A program made the position numbers and the translations under genes. Positions 6,797 through 11,677 of a stretch of 11,677 nucleotides of DNA are shown piece after piece (position 1 is the first letter of the stretch; each line of letters begins with the position of its first letter). The notes under the pieces were generated by a model, which searched no databases, was not told the DNA's origin, and worked only from the letters and a program-made list of their open reading frames with translations. The stretch is taken from contig DAOUYU010000038.1 in NCBI GenBank assembly GCA_030673995.1, forward strand, positions 1 to 11,677, read 5' to 3'. This DNA comes from Candidatus Aminicenantota bacterium (GTDB taxonomy: Bacteria > Acidobacteriota > Aminicenantia > Aminicenantales > Aminicenantaceae).

Positions 6797-7584
6797 TTAT
6801 TTATAGTGAGAAAGAAATTCGCGCAATCAGAAACAGCAACCAGATTGTGGCAATAATATTGGCAGAGCTCAAGAAAATGATAAAACCAGGAGTTCAAACA
6901 AAAGAATTGGATGAATATGCTGAGATGAGAACTAGGGCAATGGGAGCTATTCCGGCTTTTAAAGGTTACCGGGGATATCCTTCCTCGCTTTGTACCTCAA
7001 TCAATGAGGAAATTGTACATGGTATTCCCTCTTCTCGAAAATTTCAAGAAGGGGATATCGCAAGCCTTGACTTTGGAGTTTTATGTGATGGTTATTACGG
7101 AGATGCAGCAGTAACCTATCCCGTGGGAAAAATAAGTGAAAGAGCAAGAACGCTGGTGGAGACAGTCGAGAAGGCTTTTTACAAGGGTCTGGAACAGATG
7201 AAGCCAGAAAAAAGGATATCAGATATTTCTTTTGCTATCCAGAATTATGTGGAAGCGGAAGGATTTTCGGTCATTCGAACTTTTGTTGGCCATGGCATCG
7301 GTCTCTCTCTCCATGAGGAGCCTCAAGTTCCCAATTTCGGCTCGCCCGGGAGAGGACCGAAGATAAAACCGGGCATGGTTTTGGCCATAGAGCCGATGAT
7401 CGCCGTAGGAGATTGGAATGTTGAGATCCTGGATGACAGTTGGACAGCTGTAACCAGGGATAAAAGCCTCTCCGCTCATTATGAGCATACCGTGGCGATT
7501 ACACAAGAAGGAGCGGAAATTTTAAGCTTGTTCGATGAAAAAGATGAGAGATTCCTTTGTTTCAAGGAGAGCCAGCATGCCTAA
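6793..7584 (+). CDS. map: Methionine aminopeptidase, type I
   Basis: This enzyme removes the initiator Met from nascent proteins after deformylation. The 263-residue product aligns in length with the E. coli enzyme (264). All five metal-binding residues can be found: D93 (SLDFGV), D104 (GDAA), H167 (GHGIG), E200 (AIEP) and E231 (YEHTV). The substrate-side His is H76 in EIVHGIP. There is no N-terminal zinc-finger extension, so it belongs to the simple type Ia. The last residues (DERFLCFKESQHA) extend slightly past the catalytic fold and contain the ribosome-binding site and start of infA in another frame. It starts inside adk by a 4-base overlap. Confidence 0.98.
   Translation: MIIYSEKEIRAIRNSNQIVAIILAELKKMIKPGVQTKELDEYAEMRTRAMGAIPAFKGYRGYPSSLCTSINEEIVHGIPSSRKFQEGDIASLDFGVLCDGYYGDAAVTYPVGKISERARTLVETVEKAFYKGLEQMKPEKRISDISFAIQNYVEAEGFSVIRTFVGHGIGLSLHEEPQVPNFGSPGRGPKIKPGMVLAIEPMIAVGDWNVEILDDSWTAVTRDKSLSAHYEHTVAITQEGAEILSLFDEKDERFLCFKESQHA
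7564..7569 (+). promoter_or_regulatory. Ribosome-binding site of infA inside map
   Basis: AAGGAG lies within the last codons of map, 7 bases before ATG 7577. It supports that start over the in-frame ATG at 7535, which lies deeper in map. Confidence 0.8.
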
Positions 7585-7795
7585 GCAGGATATTTATGAG
7601 ACGGAAGGCACTGTTTTAGAGACACTTCCAAATGCCATGTTTCGTGTGGAGCTGGCTAACAAACATGTCATTTTAGCCCATATATCAGGGAAGATGCGTA
7701 AGCATTTTATCCGTATTCTTCCCGGGGATAAAGTGCTTCTCGAGCTTTCTCCTTACGATTTAACAAAGGGAAGAATCACCTATCGTTTCAAATGA
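7577..7795 (+). CDS. infA: Translation initiation factor IF-1
   Basis: The 72-residue product is exactly the usual IF-1 length. IF-1 is an OB-fold protein that binds the 30S A site and assists IF-2 and IF-3 during initiation. The central EGTVLETLPNAMFRVELANK and the stretch HISGKMRKHFIRILPGDKV, with the end SPYDLTKGRITYRFK, are near-identical to the family consensus. An in-frame ATG at 7535 would add 14 residues with no IF-1 similarity; the 7577 start has a good ribosome-binding site and gives the canonical N terminus (MPKQDIYETEG). It overlaps map by 8 bases and is followed by rpmJ after 13 bases, the common map-infA-rpmJ arrangement. Confidence 0.98.
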   Translation: MPKQDIYETEGTVLETLPNAMFRVELANKHVILAHISGKMRKHFIRILPGDKVLLELSPYDLTKGRITYRFK

Positions 7796-7808
7796 AGGAA
7801 AGAAGAAG

Positions 7809-7922
7809 ATGAAGGTCAGAGCATCAATAAAAAAAATGTGCAGGAATTGCCGAATAATCAAGAGGAAGGGAATCCTCCGGGTTATCTGCTCCAATCCGAG
7901 GCATAAACAAAAGCAAGGTTGA
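7809..7922 (+). CDS. rpmJ: 50S ribosomal protein L36, zinc-binding form
   Basis: This short gene encodes 37 residues, the standard L36 length. It starts MKVRASIKKMCRNCRIIKRK and ends SNPRHKQKQG. Zinc ligands C11-x2-C14-x12-C27-x4-H32 are all present, so this is the C+ form and not the zinc-free paralogue. L36 is the smallest bacterial ribosomal protein and stabilises 23S rRNA helices near the base of the L7/L12 stalk. AAGGAA at 7795-7800, overlapping the infA stop, lies 8 bases from the ATG. Its place between infA and rpsM is conserved across bacteria. The TGA stop is 11 bases before the rpsM start. Confidence 0.97.
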   Translation: MKVRASIKKMCRNCRIIKRKGILRVICSNPRHKQKQG

Positions 7923-7933
7923 ATGAGGTAAAA

Positions 7934-8308
7934 ATGGCAAGAATAGCAGGAATCACACTTCCCCCCGAAAAAAGGGTAGAGATTGGATTGACTTATATTT
8001 TTGGCATTGGGCGTTCTAAGTCGAATAAGATCCTCCAGGAAGCTAAAATAGATAAGGATAAGAAAGTAAAAGCCTTAAGTGAAGAAGAAATCAAAAAAAT
8101 ACGTCAAATCATCGAGAAAAGAGAGAAAATTGAAGGAGACCTGAGAAAAGAGATCACCTTGAATATTAAAAGGCTGGTCGATACTGGAAGCTATCGAGGG
8201 ATGCGGCACATGAGAAGGCTGCCGGTAAGAGGTCAGAGGACAAAAACGAATGCTCGTTCAAGGAAGGGTTCTAGAGGTCATTCGGTGAAGAAGGCCAAAA
8301 TCAGGTAG
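7934..8308 (+). CDS. rpsM: 30S ribosomal protein S13
   Basis: The 124-residue product is within the family range (about 118-126). S13 lies in the 30S head, contacts the P-site tRNA through its C-terminal tail, and takes part in bridges to L5. The start MARIAGITLPPEKRVEIGLT, the helix-hairpin-helix region (IFGIGRSKSNKIL), and the signature GSYRGMRHMRRLPVRGQRTK are diagnostic; the basic tail ends KKAKIR. The frame can be opened upstream at a TTG (7919) but the ATG at 7934 has GAGG at 7925-7928 and gives the canonical N terminus. In E. coli this is the first gene of the alpha operon; here it simply continues the cluster. Confidence 0.97.
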   Translation: MARIAGITLPPEKRVEIGLTYIFGIGRSKSNKILQEAKIDKDKKVKALSEEEIKKIRQIIEKREKIEGDLRKEITLNIKRLVDTGSYRGMRHMRRLPVRGQRTKTNARSRKGSRGHSVKKAKIR

Positions 8309-8318
8309 GGAGTTTTAA

Positions 8319-8711
8319 ATGCCGAAAGCAAAGAGAAAGACCAGAAAAAAAAAGGTGAGGAAGGATATAGGATTTGGAGTGGCGTATATTCAATCCAATT
8401 TCAATAATACGATCATTACCATTACAGACCAGCAGGGAAGCACATTATGTTGGGCCAGCGCAGGTACAGCGGGTTTTAAGGGAGCCCGGAAAGGAACTCC
8501 TTTTGCAGCCCAGCTGGCTGCAAAAGAGGCTTCAGCCAAGGCACGAGAATTTGGGGTAAGGTATGTTGATGTGAGAGTGAAGGGCCCAGGTTCTGGAAGA
8601 GAGTCGGCGATCCGTGCTCTCCAGGTAGAGGGTATGGAGATAAAATCGATTAGAGATGTTACTCCGATTCCCCATAATGGTTGTCGCGTTAGAAAGAGAA
8701 GGAGAGTCTAG
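8319..8711 (+). CDS. rpsK: 30S ribosomal protein S11
   Basis: This 130-residue protein is the platform protein S11, which contacts mRNA near the E site and binds with S18. The opening basic arm (MPKAKRKTRKKKVRKDIG) leads into the fold seen as AYIQSNFNNTIITITDQQGS. The middle shows SAGTAGFKGARKGTPFAAQL, and the C-terminal signature is RDVTPIPHNGCRVRKRRRV. All are strongly conserved. It lies 10 bases after the rpsM stop, with GGGAG over that junction as a modest ribosome-binding sequence. Another frame (8374-8559) looks open within it but is a shadow without similarity. rpsD follows after 26 bases. Confidence 0.98.
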   Translation: MPKAKRKTRKKKVRKDIGFGVAYIQSNFNNTIITITDQQGSTLCWASAGTAGFKGARKGTPFAAQLAAKEASAKAREFGVRYVDVRVKGPGSGRESAIRALQVEGMEIKSIRDVTPIPHNGCRVRKRRRV

Positions 8712-8737
8712 AAAGTAGAAGGTTTAAGGAGAAAGAG

Positions 8738-9364
8738 ATGTCAAGGTACAGAGAACCCGTTTGCCGCCTCTGCCGGGCAGAGCGAACTAAGCTTTTTCTA
8801 AAGGGAAGCAAGTGTCTGAGTGGGAAATGTCCGATTGAGCGGAGGCTTTATCCCCCAGGAGAACATGGAAGAGCAAGGAGGAGGATACTGGGGTATGGTC
8901 TTCAGCTCAGGGAGAAGCAGAAGCTGAAGAGGTATTATAGCATGTCCGAGAGACAATTTCGTCTCTTCTTCCAGAGAGCCGAAAAAAAGAAAGGTATAAC
9001 GGGAGAAAACCTCTTGGTCATGCTTGAGAAGAGACTGGATAATGTTATTTTTATTTCTGGATTTTCTTACTCTCGAGCTCATGCTCGCCAGTTGATTACG
9101 CATGGGCACTTCCGAGTTAATGATTGGAAGGTCAATGTCCCATCTTTTCAAGTGAACAAAAATGATATTATCTCATTTAGAGATAAGTCGGAAAAACATG
9201 AAGAGCTGAAGGCCATTGTTGGATCGAATAAAGACAAAGCTGTTCCAGGCTGGATAGACGTTGACTGGGAGAAGATGAATGCTAAAATTCTGTCTTTTCC
9301 TACTCGTGAAGATATCACTTTTCCTGTAGAGGAACATATGGTGGTTGAGCTTTATTCGAAATAA
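8738..9364 (+). CDS. rpsD: 30S ribosomal protein S4, zinc-binding form
   Basis: S4 is a primary 16S rRNA-binding protein that nucleates 30S assembly; it also shapes the mRNA entry channel and fidelity, and in E. coli represses the alpha operon. The 208-residue product closely resembles the form in Thermus in length and layout. Cysteines at 9, 12, 26 and 31 (C-x2-C...C-x4-C) make the zinc site of the C+ type. The S4 RNA-binding domain shows EKRLDNVIFISGFSYSRAHA followed by RQLITHGHFRVNDWKVNVPS. The C terminus VEEHMVVELYSK is typical. AAGGAG at 8726-8731 is 6 bases from the ATG. The longest intergenic gap in the cluster follows it. Confidence 0.98.
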   Translation: MSRYREPVCRLCRAERTKLFLKGSKCLSGKCPIERRLYPPGEHGRARRRILGYGLQLREKQKLKRYYSMSERQFRLFFQRAEKKKGITGENLLVMLEKRLDNVIFISGFSYSRAHARQLITHGHFRVNDWKVNVPSFQVNKNDIISFRDKSEKHEELKAIVGSNKDKAVPGWIDVDWEKMNAKILSFPTREDITFPVEEHMVVELYSK

Positions 9365-9453
9365 AATTTTATTCGGGACAATGGAAATACGAAGATTTAT
9401 CTGTTGCCATGGTGACTAAATTTGACAGCAATGGAATCCCATAAGGAGGGAGT
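9365..9453 (+). other. rpsD-rpoA intergenic spacer (89 bases)
   Basis: This is the only gap in the cluster longer than 26 bases. It holds the rpoA ribosome-binding site at its right end and a TTGACA at 9422-9427, but no -10 element at proper spacing follows before the rpoA start. A 12-codon frame at 9381-9419 is present, with only a poor ribosome-binding sequence. I see no clear stem-loop with a T run, so I do not call a terminator. Confidence 0.5.
9443..9449 (+). promoter_or_regulatory. Ribosome-binding site of rpoA
   Basis: AAGGAGG, 4 bases from ATG 9454, is a strong match. It suggests rpoA is translated by independent initiation and not by coupling to rpsD. Confidence 0.85.
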
Positions 9454-10479
9454 ATGATAGAAACAGGTTTTCAAAGGCCGAAATACCTTGAATGTGATTA
9501 TGAAACTTTAACAGAGACATACGGCCGCTTCTCAGCCCAACCTTTTGAAAGAGGTTATGGTATTACAGTAGGAAATGCTTTGCGGAGAATTCTGCTTTCT
9601 TCTATAACAGGAGCCGCAGTTACTTCTGTTCGGATTCACGGTGTTCTCCATGAGTTCTCAACCATTCCTGGAGTGGTAGAAGATGTAACGAATATCGTCC
9701 TGAATTTGAAAAGTGTTCCGTTGAAACTCATGGGAAGTGAGGTGAAGATAATGACCCTGAAAAAAAAGGGTCCGGCAGAGGCAAAAGCATCTGACATTGT
9801 TCATGATTCTGATATTGAGATACTGGATAAAGATGTCCACGTTGCTTCCCTTGATAAAGATGGAAACTTAGATATAGAGATGATTGTTAAGAATAACAGG
9901 GGTTATCTACCTGCTGATCAAAATTTTGATAAAGATTTGAGTGTAGATTATATTCCCCTCGACTCTTCTCACTCTCCCGTAAAAAAAGTAAACTACCGGG
10001 TTGAACCGGCAAGAGTGGGAAAAAGAATCGATTATGAAAAATTAAACCTGGAAATCTGGACTTCTGGAGCTATTTTTCCAGCGGATGCTTTAGCTCAAGC
10101 TGCTAAACTGATGAGAGATCATCTGGTCATTTTTATTAAAATCGTCGATGAACCAATAGAAAGAGAAGAGGTGGCTGCGAAAAAAGAAATCCCATATTTC
10201 TCTCAGGTAGATATTCTGTCAAAATCTATAGATCATCTTGAACTTTCGGTCAGGTCCAACAACTGTCTCAGAGCAGCCGGGATAGAAAAGATCTGTGAAT
10301 TGGTTCAGAAAAGCGAAGACGATCTTTTGAAGACAAAGAATTTTGGCCGCAAATCATTGACTGAGATCAAAGAGACTCTCCAGGAATTAGGCTTGGGGCT
10401 CAACATAGACCTTCATCCCAAGCTATTAGAGAAAATTGAGTCAGAAAAAAAGGAAGAGAAGGAAGAGGAGGTTGAATGA
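9454..10479 (+). CDS. rpoA: DNA-directed RNA polymerase subunit alpha
   Basis: Alpha dimerises to scaffold assembly of beta and beta', and its C-terminal domain binds UP elements and activators. The N-terminal domain shows FERGYGITVGNALRRILLSS (residues 31-50), the family signature used in assembly, then VRIHGVLHEFSTIPGVVEDV. The C-terminal domain shows LSVRSNNCLRAAGIEKICEL and LLKTKNFGRKSLTEIKETL. R267 and N270 correspond to DNA-contacting R265 and N268 of E. coli. The 341-residue length is slightly over the E. coli 329, mainly due to a charged tail (KKEEKEEEVE). The last codons overlap the rplQ start as ATGA, the usual rpoA-rplQ pair. Confidence 0.98.
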   Translation: MIETGFQRPKYLECDYETLTETYGRFSAQPFERGYGITVGNALRRILLSSITGAAVTSVRIHGVLHEFSTIPGVVEDVTNIVLNLKSVPLKLMGSEVKIMTLKKKGPAEAKASDIVHDSDIEILDKDVHVASLDKDGNLDIEMIVKNNRGYLPADQNFDKDLSVDYIPLDSSHSPVKKVNYRVEPARVGKRIDYEKLNLEIWTSGAIFPADALAQAAKLMRDHLVIFIKIVDEPIEREEVAAKKEIPYFSQVDILSKSIDHLELSVRSNNCLRAAGIEKICELVQKSEDDLLKTKNFGRKSLTEIKETLQELGLGLNIDLHPKLLEKIESEKKEEKEEEVE

Positions 10480-10907
10480 GGCATCTTGTCAAGGGTAAGA
10501 GGCTAAGGAGAAACACCGCTCAGAGGCGTGCTCTGCTGCGTAATCTTGTGACTTCCTTCCTGGAGAAAGAACGTATGAGGACGACTTTGGCCAAGGCAAA
10601 AGCAACAAGGCCTCTGGCCGAAAAAATGATCACTTTAGCCAAGAAGAATACTCTTCATGCAAGACGCCAAACCCTCAGGTTCATATATAAAAAGACTGTC
10701 GTGAAAAAACTTTTCGATGAAATCGGTCCTCGCTTCAGTGAAAGGCCGGGCGGATACACTAGGATTGTGAAGATCGGACCAAGAGCCGGAGATGGCGCTG
10801 ATATGGCAATCCTTGAACTCATCGGCACAGAATATAAGAAGAAAGGAAAGAAGAAAGACATAAAGGAAAAAATGAAAGAGGCCAAGGCAAAGAAAGCAAA
10901 GGCTTAG
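10476..10907 (+). CDS. rplQ: 50S ribosomal protein L17
   Basis: The 143-residue product is L17, a large-subunit protein near the tunnel exit side. The opening MRHLVKGKRLRRNTAQRRAL and LVTSFLEKERMRTTLAKAKA are the family signature. The end of the core is seen in GGYTRIVKIGPRAGDGADMA and ILELIGTEY. After this core (about residue 120) comes a Lys/Ala-rich tail of about 23 residues, longer than in the shortest L17 forms but of a kind common in the family. It is the last gene of the cluster. Its TAG stop overlaps the stop codon of the convergent - strand gene by 4 bases, so the transcript must end inside that gene or run into it. Confidence 0.97.
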   Translation: MRHLVKGKRLRRNTAQRRALLRNLVTSFLEKERMRTTLAKAKATRPLAEKMITLAKKNTLHARRQTLRFIYKKTVVKKLFDEIGPRFSERPGGYTRIVKIGPRAGDGADMAILELIGTEYKKKGKKKDIKEKMKEAKAKKAKA

Positions 10908-11677
10908 TATTTAGAATTCTTCGAGATAATCCAGAGTTCCTGGCCGGGATATATTTTGGACCTATAACTCAGGCCGTTTATATCGAGTAAAGTTGTAAGG
11001 TCCATTCCATATTTACGGGCAATTTCAAGAGGAGTATCACCGGATTTAACAGTATAAGCTGCTGCTCCTTCAGGCTTTTCGGTCTGGATCACGAGCTTCT
11101 GCCCCACATTCAGGATGTCGCTCTGGATATTGTTGTCCCTTTTTATCTTTTCCACTGTCGTCTTAAAAGAGTTGGCGATTTTGTAAAGAGAGTCACCTCG
11201 CCTTACAACATAAATGGGTTTTTCTCCTTCTCTTATAAGATTCCTGACTGGACGAGGAGAAACATTTATTCTTGTGGCTCGAGTTGGAATCCTAAGCCTC
11301 TGTCCGGGCGTGATGAGGTTGATACGACGCAGGCGATTCAACCGGGCAATGGAAGAGATAGATGTCCTGTATCGACGGGCAATTCCTGAGAGAGTCTCTC
11401 CTCTTCGCACATAATGCAGGACGTAGGTCGTCTCTGGAGGAATCCAGGTTGGAAGAGAATTTAAAGCGATCAAAACTCTCTCCCGGTAGCCGGGCGGGAT
11501 TTTCAAGGTGTATTCATAGTTTGGAGTGGATTGGCGACGGAGTTCAGGATTGATGGAATTCAGCTCTTCCTCTTTCAGCCCCAGAGCTTTAGAGAGAGCG
11601 GAGAGCTTCACCGGGCTGTTCATTGAGATTGTCTCAAACTGTAAAGGAGCATCTGGGTTGGGAAGATTGAAACCGTA
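10904..11677 (-). CDS. mltD: Membrane-bound lytic murein transglycosylase D-like protein, C-terminal part (truncated by window edge)
   Basis: The frame is open from the right edge and 257 residues are visible. Its start (YGFNLPNPDAPLQFETI) and the following segment with LKEEELNSINPELRRQSTP match the linker that follows the catalytic SLT domain in MltD-type lytic transglycosylases. Three LysM repeats come next, at about visible residues 87-131, 156-198 and 208-251, each with the (R/S)GE/D-T/S-L and PGQ-type signature; LysM binds GlcNAc in peptidoglycan. Such enzymes cleave the glycan strand of peptidoglycan in the periplasm. The catalytic domain and start lie outside the window, so activity cannot be checked. 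An in-frame ATG at 11623 is internal, not the start. A generic LysM protein is the alternative. Confidence 0.8.
   Translation of the reverse strand, partial: YGFNLPNPDAPLQFETISMNSPVKLSALSKALGLKEEELNSINPELRRQSTPNYEYTLKIPPGYRERVLIALNSLPTWIPPETTYVLHYVRRGETLSGIARRYRTSISSIARLNRLRRINLITPGQRLRIPTRATRINVSPRPVRNLIREGEKPIYVVRRGDSLYKIANSFKTTVEKIKRDNNIQSDILNVGQKLVIQTEKPEGAAAYTVKSGDTPLEIARKYGMDLTTLLDINGLSYRSKIYPGQELWIISKNSKY

Noticed and set aside
7535..7576. Longer infA start adding 14 residues
   Set aside because: The 7577 ATG has a well-spaced AAGGAG and gives the exact IF-1 length; the upstream part has no similarity.
8374..8559. A 61-codon frame within rpsK, and likewise a 76-codon frame at 4352-4582 within rplO
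   Set aside because: Both are out-of-frame shadows of strongly conserved genes, without plausible starts or domains.
9381..9419. A 12-codon leader peptide in the rpsD-rpoA gap
   Set aside because: Such frames arise by chance, the ribosome-binding sequence is weak, and there is no attenuator hairpin that I can see; kept only as a note.
9422..9453. TTGACA as a -35 box of a dedicated rpoA promoter
   Set aside because: The position 17 bases downstream is the ribosome-binding site and no TATAAT-like hexamer is present before the start codon.
1..11677. CRISPR arrays, insertion sequences, tRNA genes, phage or defence genes
   Set aside because: I saw no repeat arrays, inverted-repeat-bounded elements, tRNA-like cloverleaf sequences or foreign genes; the window is an ordinary core housekeeping cluster.

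Overview
The window is the central and distal part of a bacterial S10-spc-alpha ribosomal protein supercluster, followed by the end of a convergent cell-wall gene. All 23 genes from rplP to rplQ lie on the + strand in the classical order: L16 (5' cut by the window edge), L29, S17, L14, L24, L5, S14, S8, L6, L18, S5, L30, L15, SecY, Adk, Map, IF-1, L36, S13, S11, S4, RpoA and L17. The last gene, on the - strand, is the 3' part of an MltD-type lytic transglycosylase with three LysM repeats, cut by the right edge.

Packing is very tight. Many junctions are ATGA or TAATG overlaps (L16/L29, S17/L14, L14/L24, L6/L18, S5/L30, L30/L15, L15/SecY, SecY/Adk, Adk/Map, Map/IF-1, RpoA/L17). The remaining gaps are 3-26 bases, except 89 bases between rpsD and rpoA. 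I see no convincing promoter or terminator inside, so the block looks like one polycistronic, translationally coupled unit supplying ribosome assembly, initiation (IF-1), protein export (SecY), nucleotide balance (Adk), N-terminal Met removal (Map) and transcription (RpoA). No stretch over 300 bases lacks a gene.

The organism is a bacterium: bacterial-type RpoA with a C-terminal domain, IF-1, and bacterial gene order. The MltD-like neighbour suggests a diderm (Gram-negative-type) envelope. Zinc-cysteine forms of S14, S4, L24, L36 and the Adk lid, moderate GC, and a purine-rich Lys/Glu-rich coding strand would fit a lineage such as Acidobacteriota/Aminicenantes. That placement is an impression from protein style and not a demonstrated assignment.

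I found no new biological system here. The points most worth a second look are a probable basic N-terminal extension on L30, the tail-to-tail stop-codon overlap of rplQ and the mltD-like gene, and the unusually long rpsD-rpoA spacer.
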